DNA from: an uncultured Clostridia bacterium
Lineage (GTDB): Bacteria > Bacillota > Clostridia > Lachnospirales > Lachnospiraceae
Length of the DNA: 64,000 nucleotides
Direction of reading: 5' to 3'
Assembly: GCA_947643415.1 (NCBI GenBank)
Contig: CANRWA010000017.1
Coordinates: 1-64,000, forward strand
The notes beneath the pieces are model-generated. The model saw only the letters and a list, made by a program, of their open reading frames with translations, did no database searches and was not told the DNA's origin. Positions 1-8,258 of the stretch are shown here, piece after piece (position 1 is the first letter of the stretch; each line of letters opens with the position of its first letter). A program made the position numbers and the translations under genes.

Positions 1-54
1 TAGAGCGCCGCCCTGTCACGGCGGAGGTCGTGGGTTCGAGTCCCATCTGGGTCG
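1..54 (+). tRNA. tRNA-Asp (GTC), 5' end outside the window
   Basis: The anticodon stem-loop CCGCC-CTGTCAC-GGCGG gives anticodon GTC (Asp). The T arm is GTGGG-TTCGAGT-CCCAT. The 3' acceptor strand CTGGGTC ends at 53 and the discriminator base is G54. CCA is not encoded, and the acceptor 5' strand and D arm start lie before base 1. G34 and discriminator G73 fit tRNA-Asp. Confidence 0.93.
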
Positions 55-90
55 TTTTGTATGTCTGTCCGGGCATACAGTATATTATCT

Positions 91-176
91 GCTGGTGTGG
101 CGGAATTGGCAGACGCCCAGGACTTAAAATCCTGTGGGTGGTAACACCCGTGCCGGTTCGATCCCGGCCACCAGCA
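91..176 (+). tRNA. tRNA-Leu (TAA)
   Basis: The acceptor GCTGGTG (91-97) pairs with CACCAGC (169-175), and the discriminator is A176. The anticodon loop CTTAAAA gives TAA (Leu). The long variable arm (TGGGTGGTAACACCC) is typical of class II tRNA-Leu. The T arm is GCCGG-TTCGATC-CCGGC. CCA is not encoded. The gene is 36 bases after tRNA-Asp, so the two probably share a transcript. Confidence 0.96.
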
Positions 177-180
177 TACG

Positions 181-213
181 GAAAAGTGTCGTGAAATACG
201 GCACTTTTCTTAG
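181..213 (+). terminator. Terminator of the tRNA cluster
   Basis: An inverted repeat starts with GAAAAGTGTCGT at 181-192 and pairs with ACGGCACTTTTC at 198-209. This gives a 12-bp stem with one G-T pair and a GAAAT loop. The T-rich 3' arm (CTTTTCTT) serves as the release tract. It lies 4 bases after tRNA-Leu. Confidence 0.75.
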
Positions 214-358
214 CTCAATGACGTCAATTTGAACCCGCCGTTGTGCTAATATAGGAATTATTGAAAACTTGATCTATGCGGTATCTGACTGGCAAAATCC
301 AGCAGAGCCAGACCGACTTGGCAAGATATGAGAGTATAACTACCAGGAGGAAGCAGAG

Positions 359-1147
359 ATGATTACAATGGAACACGTGTGCAAGTCATATCAGATTGCA
401 AAGAGAAATGCAGGATTCGCTGCAGCCTGCAAAGCGCTTCTTCATCGGGAATATGAAGTGATCCAGGCGCTGGATGATGTAAGTTTCACCATCCATGATG
501 GGGAGATGGTGGGGTATATTGGTCCCAATGGAGCAGGAAAAAGCTCCACGATCAAAATTCTAAGTGGGATATTGACACCAGATAGCGGAACCGTTCTTGT
601 AGATGGCAGAGTACCTTATGAGAACAGGATTGAACATGTGCGCCGGATTGGCGTCGTGTTTGGCCAGCGTTCCCAGTTGTGGTGGGATGTTCCTGTCATA
701 GATTCATTTATGTTGTTAAAAGATATCTATTCGATCCCTGATACAGAATATAAGAAGAACCTCACAGAATTGACAGAACTTCTAAAGCTGGAAGAGTTAC
801 TCCGTTCACCGGCAAGACAGTTGTCTCTGGGACAGAGGATGAGGTGCGAGATCGCAGCATCCCTGCTGCATCGTCCGCAGATTTTGTTCCTGGATGAGCC
901 AACCATTGGCCTGGATGCTGTATCTAAGCTGGCAGTGAGGGATTTTATTCGTGAGAGAAATGCTTCGCATGGCACTACGATGATCCTGACAACTCATGAT
1001 ATGCAGGATATTGAGGCATTAGCCAGCCGGATCATACTGATCGGCAGGGGCAGGATACTGATGGATGGCACATTGGAGGATATCAGAAAGGGTAATGCAG
1101 ATATTGATGAAACAGTGGCGGAACTGTACCGTTCCTATGATATATAG
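359..1147 (+). CDS. ABC-2 type exporter, ATP-binding protein
   Basis: This 262-residue cytoplasmic ATPase powers the membrane partners encoded immediately downstream. Visible motifs are Walker A GPNGAGKSS at residues 55-63, a Q-loop near Q103, the ABC signature LSLGQ at 155-159, Walker B ILFLDEPT at 175-182 and the H-loop His213 in TTHD. The insertion near residues 15-35 and the size fit the family that pairs with two unlike permeases (COG4586/COG4587/COG3694 type, daunorubicin-like exporters). The ATG has AGGAGG at 345-350. The three genes lie 7-14 bases apart and are probably one operon. Substrate cannot be inferred. Confidence 0.9.
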   Translation: MITMEHVCKSYQIAKRNAGFAAACKALLHREYEVIQALDDVSFTIHDGEMVGYIGPNGAGKSSTIKILSGILTPDSGTVLVDGRVPYENRIEHVRRIGVVFGQRSQLWWDVPVIDSFMLLKDIYSIPDTEYKKNLTELTELLKLEELLRSPARQLSLGQRMRCEIAASLLHRPQILFLDEPTIGLDAVSKLAVRDFIRERNASHGTTMILTTHDMQDIEALASRIILIGRGRILMDGTLEDIRKGNADIDETVAELYRSYDI

Positions 1148-1161
1148 GAGGGAGATATCAG

Positions 1162-1965
1162 ATGAAAAAATATTACTCTTTTTTTCGGCTGAAATTTATT
1201 CTGGGTCTTCAGTACCGTGCCGCAGCCCTGGCCGGTGTTGTCACACAATTTTTCTGGGGATTTATGGAAATCATGATATTCCGGGCATTTTACAGGGCAG
1301 ATGCAGCGGCATTTCCTATGAGTTTCGCAGCCACTGCTTCTTATATCTGGCTGCAGCAGGCATTTTTAATGTTTTTTGCGGCGTGGATGATGGAAAATGA
1401 GATCATATCTGCCATTGTAAGCGGCGATGTGGCGTATGAGCTATGCCGCCCGGTGAGTATATATAATATGTGGTTTTCAAGAAGCATTGCAGCCCGTCTG
1501 TCAAGGGCAGTGCTGCGGTGTTTCCCAATTCTTATTGTGGCAGCATTTCTGCCCGCTCCCTATGGAATAGAACCGCCAGCAGACTGGTTTTGCTTTTGCC
1601 TGTTTTTGTTGACTCTGATTATGGGGCTGGCAGTCACAGTTTCTTTTTGTATGCTAGTGTATGTTATTTCATTTTTTACAATATCAGCAGAAGGTGTACG
1701 TATCGTGTTCGTGTCATCCGTGGAGTTTTTTTCTGGTGCACTCATACCGCTTCCATTCTTTCCTGATAAGGTTCAGGTAATAATGGAATTTCTCCCTTTT
1801 GCTGCCATGCAGAATGTTGCCCTGCGCATCTACAGTGGGAGCATGAATCTCCTGCAGATTAAGAGGGCGGTCTTTCTGCAGGTGTTCTGGCTGCTGGTAC
1901 TTATCTGGCTGGGGAAATGGCTCTGCAGTAAGGCCGAAAGACGTATTACGGTGCAAGGGGGTTAG
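1162..1965 (+). CDS. ABC-2 type exporter permease, first subunit
   Basis: This 267-residue integral membrane protein has about six hydrophobic segments, near residues 20-40, 55-75, 115-130, 140-170, 185-205 and 240-258. It follows the ATPase gene by 14 bases with its own GGAGGG ribosome site. Sequence character and position match COG4587-type ABC-2 permeases, which form a heterodimer with a second permease. No substrate clue is visible. Confidence 0.82.
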   Translation: MKKYYSFFRLKFILGLQYRAAALAGVVTQFFWGFMEIMIFRAFYRADAAAFPMSFAATASYIWLQQAFLMFFAAWMMENEIISAIVSGDVAYELCRPVSIYNMWFSRSIAARLSRAVLRCFPILIVAAFLPAPYGIEPPADWFCFCLFLLTLIMGLAVTVSFCMLVYVISFFTISAEGVRIVFVSSVEFFSGALIPLPFFPDKVQVIMEFLPFAAMQNVALRIYSGSMNLLQIKRAVFLQVFWLLVLIWLGKWLCSKAERRITVQGG

Positions 1966-1972
1966 TAAAAGG

Positions 1973-2755
1973 ATGAAAATTCGGTTGTATTTACATTATA
2001 TTTCTATCAATGTCCGTTCCATGATGCAGTACAAGATGTCCTTTTTTCTTACAGCGGCAGGACAGTTTTTAATCTCATTCACTGTGTTTCTGGGAATTCT
2101 CGTTATGTTTCAGAGATTTTCGGAAGTGGAAGGATTTACATATAGTGAGGTGCTGTTGTGTTTTTCTATCGTACTGCTGGAGTTTTCATTGGCAGAGGTT
2201 TTTGCCAGAGGATTTGATTCTTTTTCCGGTATTGTGAGAACGGGAGAATTTGACCGGATGCTGGTGCGTCCCCAGAGTGAGATCCTTCAGGTTCTGGGCA
2301 GTAAATTTGAACTGACCAGGATTGGGAGAGTGATACAGGCAGTTGTGATGTTCTGGTATGGAGTGACGGCTTCTGGGGTTGAATGGAGCCCCTTAAAGAT
2401 TATGACAGTATTATTTATGCTGGCAGGCGGCGTGGCCGTGTTTACTGCCCTGTTCCTGATCTATGCCGCTCTTTGTTTTTTTACATTGGAGGGGCTTGAA
2501 TTTATGAATGTGTTTACAGACGGGGCAAGGGAGTTTGGAAAGTATCCCATTGGTGTATATGGGAAGAAGATTTTGCTGTTTTCCACTTTTTTTATTCCTT
2601 ATGCGTTGGTTCAATATTATCCCCTGCTATATATTCTTGGAAAGACGGATAATGTCTGGTATGTATTTTTGCCGCTTCTGGCATGCTGGTTCCTGATACC
2701 GGCATGGCTTTTCTGGAGATATGGGGTACGGCATTATAAATCCAGCGGTTCCTGA
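1973..2755 (+). CDS. ABC-2 type exporter permease, second subunit
   Basis: This 260-residue membrane protein follows the first permease by 7 bases. It shows about six membrane spans and a conserved-looking cytoplasmic stretch GEFDRMLVRPQSE, close to the usual 'D..L.RP' loop of COG3694-type permeases. It probably forms the heterodimeric channel with the preceding gene product. The ribosome site (AAAGG) is weak, consistent with translational coupling. Confidence 0.82.
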   Translation: MKIRLYLHYISINVRSMMQYKMSFFLTAAGQFLISFTVFLGILVMFQRFSEVEGFTYSEVLLCFSIVLLEFSLAEVFARGFDSFSGIVRTGEFDRMLVRPQSEILQVLGSKFELTRIGRVIQAVVMFWYGVTASGVEWSPLKIMTVLFMLAGGVAVFTALFLIYAALCFFTLEGLEFMNVFTDGAREFGKYPIGVYGKKILLFSTFFIPYALVQYYPLLYILGKTDNVWYVFLPLLACWFLIPAWLFWRYGVRHYKSSGS

Positions 2756-2828
2756 CAGAATTTCCGCGGTCTGAAAAAAGAAATACTGGAATACAATAAA
2801 GGGAGAGAGTGAATGGGAGAATATATTT

Positions 2829-3962
2829 ATGCAGATATACGTTGTGCAGCCCGGAGACAGTCTTGACCGGATTGCGGGCATATATGGAACAACGATCGCA
2901 GAATTATCTTATGCCAATCAGATTCCCTATCCCTATTCATTGGCTGTGGGGCAGGCACTGCTTGTTCCTGTGGGGGAGGGGGATGTGGACCGGCGTGTTG
3001 TCACAGCAAATGGATATGCCTATCCTTTTATCAGCCCATGGGTTCTGGAACAGACATTACCATATCTGACAAATCTGTTAGTCTTTTCCTATGGCTTTAC
3101 AACAGAAGGACAGTTGATCCCTCCTGCTGTGTCAGATGAATGGATGATACAGGCAGCGCAGAGAACCTCTGTGTCACCGGTTCTTGTGTTGACACCCCTT
3201 GGTGCAGATGGGCGTTTTAACAATAATCTTATACATGAAGTTGTGACAAGTGAGACGGCCAGGGAAACGTTGATCTCCAATCTGCTGCAGGCAATGGAAG
3301 AAAACGGTTTCCGTGGTGTGGATGTGGATTTTGAATATATTTTGGCTGAGGACAGGGATCTGTTTACTTCTTTTGTGGCAGACCTCCGCGTGAGGATGAA
3401 TGAGTCGGGATATGTGGTGAGCGTGGCACTGGCGCCCAAGACGTCTGCAGATCAGCCGGGACTTCTCTATGAGGGGAAGGATTACCGGGGGCTGGGTGAG
3501 GCGGCAGATGAAGTGCTTTTGATGGCTTATGAGTGGGGCTACACCTACGGACCCGCCATGGCTGTAGCTCCCCTGAATAAAGTCAGGCAGGTAGTGGAAT
3601 ATGCCCTGACGGAGATCCCATCAGAGAAGATCAATCTTGGTATACCAAATTATGGTTATGACTGGACACTGCCTTATGTAAAGGGGGAGAGCAAGGCAGT
3701 CACAATCGGACATGTGGAGGCAGTGCAGATTGCCATAGAAAATGATGTTCCGATCCAATATGATGAAACAGCCCAATCCCCTTATTTTAACTATATAAGA
3801 GATGGCAGAGAGCATGAGGTCTGGTTTGAAGATGTCCGCAGCCTGCGGGCTAAATTCAATCTGTTGAATGAGTATGGCTTAAAAGGGATTGGGGTCTGGC
3901 AGATCATGCGCCTGTTCCGTGCTATGTGGCTTCTCTACTCCGATATTTTTTATGTCCAGTAA
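2829..3962 (+). CDS. LysM domain plus GH18 glycosidase, spore-coat type
   Basis: The 377-residue protein begins with one LysM domain (about residues 2-48, VVQPGDSLDRIAGIYG) and continues with a GH18 barrel. The catalytic GH18 motif is GVDVDFE at residues 163-169, with Glu169 as the presumed acid and D165/D167 in place. There is no signal peptide. This organisation is that of Bacillus YaaH/SleL-type spore cortex-lytic N-acetylglucosaminidases, which enter the coat from the mother cell. A role in germination or coat is therefore inferred; vegetative peptidoglycan turnover is the alternative. The start at 2829 has GGGAGA 8 bases upstream. The gene converges with 3973-4743, 10 bases away. Confidence 0.85.
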   Translation: MQIYVVQPGDSLDRIAGIYGTTIAELSYANQIPYPYSLAVGQALLVPVGEGDVDRRVVTANGYAYPFISPWVLEQTLPYLTNLLVFSYGFTTEGQLIPPAVSDEWMIQAAQRTSVSPVLVLTPLGADGRFNNNLIHEVVTSETARETLISNLLQAMEENGFRGVDVDFEYILAEDRDLFTSFVADLRVRMNESGYVVSVALAPKTSADQPGLLYEGKDYRGLGEAADEVLLMAYEWGYTYGPAMAVAPLNKVRQVVEYALTEIPSEKINLGIPNYGYDWTLPYVKGESKAVTIGHVEAVQIAIENDVPIQYDETAQSPYFNYIRDGREHEVWFEDVRSLRAKFNLLNEYGLKGIGVWQIMRLFRAMWLLYSDIFYVQ

Positions 3963-3972
3963 ACAGTAATAT

Positions 3973-4743
3973 TTAACGGACTTCGTCGATATTGCTGAAA
4001 GACCAGGCATGGATATTGATCTCGATCACCGGAGTACCGCAGTATTCACATACTTTGGCGCCAAGGGAAGAAAGCGGAGCGCCGCAGTTGGGGCAGTTTA
4101 CCCCTAATGCGTTGTCCCGCTCATGTTCTACCCGGTTGCGGTCTTGAATATAGATCAGATCAACATTATATTTGGTCTGGTACTTATATTTTTGCGAGCC
4201 TTCTTGTACTGCTCCAGATGGATCAGTGGTATTTGTGATATAGCGATAGCACTCCAGTGCCGACTGGAATGTGATGATGCATCTTCCTTCTGTTTTTCTG
4301 TACTGGCTGATCTCTGTCCTGTGAATCCTGATCTGTTCAAAGTGTTCTCTCAGATTCCGGGCGGAGAGCATCTGAATGTGGTTTGTAAGCTGATCTTTTA
4401 ATTCTGTGGTGCCATCCTGCAGGAGGGCAGGCTGGCGGTCGGTTATCGCCCGCAGATAGTGTATCAGAATATTTTCCGCGCGTTCCTTCATTTCATCATA
4501 TTGAAAAGCCGGGAAGTCGGAGACGATCTTTGGCAGGAGCAGACTGGTCATGGCAGAGACAGATTTAGGTGTAGTGGAATATTCCTGCTTCATCTGTTCC
4601 GCCGCTTTGGTAATATCAGAGGTACCAAACAGGGCACGGGAAACATTCCGTGCCTTGTTCCGGATATAAGATATTCCACAATAAATGGCAATGATGATCA
4701 CCAAAATCAGTATGAGGATGATAATGACTGGTATGTAATCCAT
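3973..4743 (-). CDS. Tim44-like zinc-ribbon membrane protein (YdjH-like)
   Basis: This 256-residue protein has an N-terminal membrane anchor (about residues 4-24), a middle region resembling a Tim44-like fold (FPAFQYDEMKERAENIL), and a C-terminal zinc ribbon CPNCGAP...CEYCGTP. Size, topology and its place beside the SPFH and TFIIB-ribbon genes match Bacillus YdjH, part of an envelope-stress complex that recruits PspA there. It is the last gene of a three-gene minus-strand operon. GGAGGT stands 3 bases before the ATG. Family assignment is by pattern and context, not alignment. Confidence 0.72.
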   Translation of the reverse strand: MDYIPVIIILILILVIIIAIYCGISYIRNKARNVSRALFGTSDITKAAEQMKQEYSTTPKSVSAMTSLLLPKIVSDFPAFQYDEMKERAENILIHYLRAITDRQPALLQDGTTELKDQLTNHIQMLSARNLREHFEQIRIHRTEISQYRKTEGRCIITFQSALECYRYITNTTDPSGAVQEGSQKYKYQTKYNVDLIYIQDRNRVEHERDNALGVNCPNCGAPLSSLGAKVCEYCGTPVIEINIHAWSFSNIDEVR

Positions 4744-4778
4744 AGCACCTCCTTATGAAATATGAACAGGTCATTACA

Positions 4779-5879
4779 CTAGTTCTGCATTTTTATATAG
4801 AAAAAGATTGCCAGCAGGACAAGGATTGCCACTGCCGTGATGACGATCTTTGGAATGGAAAGAGGCGTTCTGCCAGCGATCTTACCTGTCTGTCCATTTA
4901 CCATGAACTGATAAATCTTGTCTTTGTATTTGAAGTTGGATATCCAGATGGGCAGCAGCAGGTATTTGTATGTAATGTTGCCATAATCTGTTGTTACCAT
5001 AACATTCCGTACAATATCAGCGGCATTTTCCTGCCTGATCTGATCAGATATATGACGGGATAATTTTGCCTTAATAGAATCCATAGCGTTATTCCATGCA
5101 TCCTTTAACCCGATGGAATAACGTTCCGCAACAAAACCTGCAATGTATTCTGGCTTGTAGGTTTTGTTGTTTTCGGTGTCAAAGGGTTCCAGTTTATGGA
5201 GAACAGATACATCATGGTTTCTGGAGGCAAGTACCAGCTCATCATTGATAAATTCATTATGTGTTCCGGATGTTCTGTACCAGTCAGTCTCTGTATAAGT
5301 TTCTCCCTCGCTGTCCTCCCTGGTGTGCTGGATACCATATTCCCCCTGATAGGAAGAATAGGTATCCGCATCAAAGGTCCAGTATGGCAGATAAATACCC
5401 TTAAACCGCCCTGGTTTTGCACTGTTTTTTGCAAGTTTTGGACAGAACCATTTCCGTTTGATCCATGTCCGAAATAACACAGAAGCCTGTTCATCGCTGA
5501 TCTGAAAAGGTACGACGCCGCCTGGTGCCATTGTGTCTTGGCTGTTTGCCTCCATAACCTGATTGGATCCACAGAATGGGCAGACAGCAGAGGTCTGTAA
5601 GGCATCATAGATCGACTCTGCACCACATGCCTTACAGAGAACGGTTTTAGTTTCAGCACCCCAGTCCTGGTTCGCTGTGTGTTCAGCAGCAAAGAAATCC
5701 AGTTCTTCTGCTTTCTTTGGTGCTTCTTCCTGTACATGAATGGCTTCTTCATAATCGCAGTAGGGACATTTCAGATTGCCGGTAGAGGGGTCAAAATCCA
5801 TGACACCTCCACATTGGGGACATTTCCTGTCAGTCTCTTCTTTTGTGTCCACAATATTAATATCGCTAAAATCGTCCAT
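4779..5879 (-). CDS. TFIIB-type zinc-ribbon membrane protein (YdjG-like)
   Basis: The 366-residue protein has two zinc ribbons in its first 110 residues (CPQCGG...CPYCDY and CKACGA...CPFCGS). A soluble region of about 200 residues follows, then one C-terminal membrane span (about 340-360, VITAVAILVLLAIFFYI). Architecture and length resemble Bacillus YdjG. The cytoplasmic ribbons probably bind partners rather than DNA. It lies between the SPFH gene and the Tim44-like gene, 35-40 bases from each, with an AGGAG ribosome site. Confidence 0.75.
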   Translation of the reverse strand: MDDFSDINIVDTKEETDRKCPQCGGVMDFDPSTGNLKCPYCDYEEAIHVQEEAPKKAEELDFFAAEHTANQDWGAETKTVLCKACGAESIYDALQTSAVCPFCGSNQVMEANSQDTMAPGGVVPFQISDEQASVLFRTWIKRKWFCPKLAKNSAKPGRFKGIYLPYWTFDADTYSSYQGEYGIQHTREDSEGETYTETDWYRTSGTHNEFINDELVLASRNHDVSVLHKLEPFDTENNKTYKPEYIAGFVAERYSIGLKDAWNNAMDSIKAKLSRHISDQIRQENAADIVRNVMVTTDYGNITYKYLLLPIWISNFKYKDKIYQFMVNGQTGKIAGRTPLSIPKIVITAVAILVLLAIFFYIKMQN

Positions 5880-5918
5880 TTTGTTTCTCCTTGTATAACA
5901 AACATTAGTAACAGTTCC

Positions 5919-7274
5919 TTACTGTATGTCGTTTTCATCAAAAATGTCTCCGCACTCCGGGCAGAACTTTGGTGGATGATGTGGGTCCTCTGGCTGCCAG
6001 CCACATTTATCACATCGGTATAAGGGTGCATCAGCAGGTTTCTTATTACCACATTCCTGACAGAATTTCCCTTGGTTTACCGCGCCACAGGAGCAGGTCC
6101 AGCCAGCTTGTGGGGCAGGCTTTGGCGCGCCGCACTCCACACAGAATTTGCCAGTGTTCGCAGTGCCGCAGGAACAGGTCCAGGAATTGGCAGAAGTATC
6201 TGCGGAAGGGGCCGCATCTGGAGCAGGGGGTGTTGGGGTAGACGGCGGGGTATTATTTTGCTGCTGTCCCATGGCAAACAGGGAATTTGCATCCATACCG
6301 CCAGCCTGATTTGCCATATTCATACCGGCAAATGCCATCATAGGGCCAGTAGCTGTATTGGAGGCAGCAGATTTCATAGCCTCTGCCTGTGCGCCTACCA
6401 ATGTGGCAGCAGCCATATTGGGGTTGCGCAGGACTGCAGTCTTCTGAAGATCCTTGATCATCTGCTCATCTTCTTCTGATGCCTTAATGGTATTTACACC
6501 AAAAGAGATGATGCGGATGCCCCTTAGCTCTCCCCATTTTTCCGATAATACTTTATTGAGGGCATCAGCAACCTCCATTGTATGTGCAGGGACAGCGCTG
6601 TAGCGGATGCCCATGGCAGAGATCTGTGCAAAGGCCGGCTGTAATGCGGTCATCAACTCCGTTTTGAGCTGGCTGTCGATCTTATCCCTGGTGAATTCCC
6701 CAGTCACATTGCCACACACATGTGTATAAAAGAGGATCGGGTCGAAGATCTGATAGGAATATTCGCCATTACAGCGGACGGAAATGTCCGCATCCAGGCC
6801 GATATTTGTGTCGACCACACGGAAGGGCACAGGATTGGCAGTGCCATACTTGTTGCCCATGATCTCCTTTGTATTAAAGAAATAGATTCGCTGGTCTTTT
6901 CCGGTATCACCGCCGAAGGTAAACCGTTTACCAATAGTAGAGAAAGTTTTTTTGATATTCTCACCCAGGTCACCGCTGAGCAGGCTTGGCTCAGAGGAGG
7001 TGTCATACAAAAATTCTCCTGCCTCGGCACAGAATTCTACTACTTTGCCCTGATCGACAATGATCATGCACTGCCCTTCGTTGACGGCGACGACAGAGCC
7101 ATTACTGATGAGGTTATCGTTTCCCTTGTTACTGGTTCCAAACTTACTGTTGTTCCTTTTTTGTCCCTTTACGACTAAGACATCAGACTCCAGTGAATCG
7201 CAGTAGAAATATTCTTTCCACTGGTCAGCGGCAACCCCGCGGATCGCACCTGAAATTGCTTTGATTAATCCCAT
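5919..7274 (-). CDS. SPFH-domain protein with C-terminal zinc ribbons (YdjI-like)
   Basis: Residues about 1-300 form an SPFH/band-7-type domain (membrane scaffold family, flotillin relatives). An Ala/Gln/Pro-rich linker follows, then three zinc ribbons: CSCGTANTGKFCVECG, CSCGAVNQGKFCQECG and a CDKCG...CPECG unit. The start is taken as 7274 (MGLIKAIS), which has GGAGGT at 7279-7284; an upstream in-frame ATG at 7304 lacks a good site. It is the first gene of the operon from the promoter at 7345-7373. Bacillus YdjI is a shorter relative that works with YdjG/YdjH; the ribbons here suggest fused adaptor functions. No pspA gene is adjacent. Confidence 0.82.
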   Translation of the reverse strand: MGLIKAISGAIRGVAADQWKEYFYCDSLESDVLVVKGQKRNNSKFGTSNKGNDNLISNGSVVAVNEGQCMIIVDQGKVVEFCAEAGEFLYDTSSEPSLLSGDLGENIKKTFSTIGKRFTFGGDTGKDQRIYFFNTKEIMGNKYGTANPVPFRVVDTNIGLDADISVRCNGEYSYQIFDPILFYTHVCGNVTGEFTRDKIDSQLKTELMTALQPAFAQISAMGIRYSAVPAHTMEVADALNKVLSEKWGELRGIRIISFGVNTIKASEEDEQMIKDLQKTAVLRNPNMAAATLVGAQAEAMKSAASNTATGPMMAFAGMNMANQAGGMDANSLFAMGQQQNNTPPSTPTPPAPDAAPSADTSANSWTCSCGTANTGKFCVECGAPKPAPQAGWTCSCGAVNQGKFCQECGNKKPADAPLYRCDKCGWQPEDPHHPPKFCPECGDIFDENDIQ

Positions 7275-7344
7275 ACTTACCTCCATTCTGAATTGTTGGC
7301 CCACCGCACAGGTGGAAATGTTTTATGCAATGCCAATTAAAATA

Positions 7345-7373
7345 ATTATACCCTTTTTGTCGTAAATTGTCTA
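7345..7373 (-). promoter_or_regulatory. Sigma-A promoter of the SPFH operon
   Basis: Read on the minus strand: -35 TAGACA (7373-7368), 17-base spacer, -10 TATAAT (7350-7345), about 70 bases before the SPFH start. It is divergent from the promoter at 7397-7425, with about 24 bases between the two -35 boxes. Confidence 0.7.
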
Positions 7374-7396
7374 TCATTGAAAATTATTGTTTTTCT

Positions 7397-7425
7397 TGTT
7401 TTCAATAATTTCATATGTTATACTG
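7397..7425 (+). promoter_or_regulatory. Sigma-A promoter of the zinc-ribbon gene
   Basis: -35 TTGTTT (7397-7402), 17-base spacer, -10 TATACT (7420-7425), about 80 bases before the ATG at 7507. The two divergent promoters may share control. Confidence 0.6.
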
Positions 7426-7506
7426 GTAAAAAATATGCAGTTAAGAGAAATGTATCAGATTGAACCTGCCATGCAGGGGCAGGAAAGTAAGGGGGCAGAT
7501 GTATAG

Positions 7507-7899
7507 ATGGGTCAGGTTTATGAGGGGAAATGTCCACTCTGTGATTATGAACAGCAGTTTTTTCTGGGTGGCGGTATGATGAGCGTGAATTTGGAAATGA
7601 GTGCAGGAGTGCTGCCCGAAGATGAACAGGCGGTTTTGAGGCAAATGAAAGAACGTCAGGAGATTGCCCGTTTTAATGTGGAGAATTTTATCGTGGAGTG
7701 TCCGGAATGCCATAAAATAACAGGAAAGACAATTATTGAAGTCGCAGGAAAGGATGGCAGACGCCATATTTTTGGCGAGCACTGTGATTCCTGCGGAAAA
7801 AGGCTCAGGATTCATTGGAACAATACAGAGGAAGAGTTAAAGTGCCCAAAGTGCCAGGAAGGAATCTTACTATTTGGGGAAGCTGGACTTTGGGACTAG
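7507..7899 (+). CDS. Small protein with two zinc ribbons, unknown function
   Basis: This 130-residue soluble protein has three CxxC pairs near the N terminus (CPLCDY), the middle (CPECHK) and the C terminus (CDSCGK, CPKCQE), enough for two zinc-binding knuckles. No membrane segment or signal peptide is present. It is divergently transcribed from the SPFH operon, which also encodes several zinc ribbons, so a shared process is possible but unproven. The ribosome site is AGGGGGC about 10 bases upstream. I do not recognise a named family. Confidence 0.7.
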   Translation: MGQVYEGKCPLCDYEQQFFLGGGMMSVNLEMSAGVLPEDEQAVLRQMKERQEIARFNVENFIVECPECHKITGKTIIEVAGKDGRRHIFGEHCDSCGKRLRIHWNNTEEELKCPKCQEGILLFGEAGLWD

Positions 7900-7950
7900 T
7901 TTAGCGGCATCAATTGTTATCTGCTAGCTGAAAATGAACAAGTCAGTGCA

Positions 7951-8116
7951 CTAGTACAACAAATATTAAATAATTGATACATTCACTTGTCTAATTGTCC
8001 AGCTGCTACGTCAGAAAATCTAGCTGTAGCCACCGCTACACCGTCGATTTTCTTCCTTGTATCTGAAACAAATATCCTGCGTGAATGTATCAAAGACTTA
8101 ATTTTTGTTGCACTAG
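7951..8116. repeat. Long imperfect inverted repeat with nested hairpin
   Basis: This gene-free stretch (7900-8258) holds a 36-base left arm (7951-7986) that pairs with the right arm (8081-8116) at 31 of 36 positions. Inside it is a second hairpin, GAAAATC...TGTAGC (8014-8030) against GCTACA...GATTTTC (8035-8052), with a CACC loop. The element could be a MITE-like or palindromic repeat, or a long structured transcript end for the 7507-7899 gene. No reading frame of note lies within it. Confidence 0.75.
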
Positions 8117-8121
8117 GATGA

Positions 8122-8144
8122 TGCAGGAGTTTACTTTTCCTGCA
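8122..8144. other. Small hairpin upstream of the flagellin promoter
   Basis: TGCAGGA (8122-8128) pairs with TCCTGCA (8138-8144) across a 9-base loop. It sits 8 bases before the sigma-28 -35 element and could be an operator or a terminator stem without a T-run. Confidence 0.4.
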
Positions 8145-8152
8145 GGTGGGAA

Positions 8153-8179
8153 TAAGTTTTTTGAAGAAACAGCCGATAT
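8153..8179 (+). promoter_or_regulatory. Sigma-28 (SigD/FliA) promoter of the flagellin genes
   Basis: -35 TAAG (8153-8156), exactly 15 bases, -10 GCCGATAT (8172-8179). The sigma-28 consensus is TAAA-N15-GCCGATAA. It lies 79 bases before the first flagellin ATG and is the only such site noticed before either flagellin gene. Confidence 0.85.
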
Positions 8180-8258
8180 AATCTATATAGTATATAATTT
8201 GCAGGAAAAAGCAATGCAGGGAAGCAGCACATAAATTATTTATCAGGGAGGATAAGAG

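Noticed and set aside
210-358. Promoter for the first ABC exporter operon
   Set aside because: Several AT-rich candidates (for example TTGAAA near 263 followed by TATCTG) exist but none has good hexamers with correct spacing, so none is annotated.
4750-4790. Similarity of the stretch near 4757-4785 (ATGAACAGGTCATTACACTAGT) to the left side of the inverted repeat at 7935
   Set aside because: Only scattered short matches; part of it is the coding end of the TFIIB-ribbon gene, and no inverted partner is nearby.
5105-5752. 215-codon open frame on the minus strand within the TFIIB-ribbon gene
   Set aside because: It lies entirely inside a convincing gene in another frame on the same strand and shows no domain.
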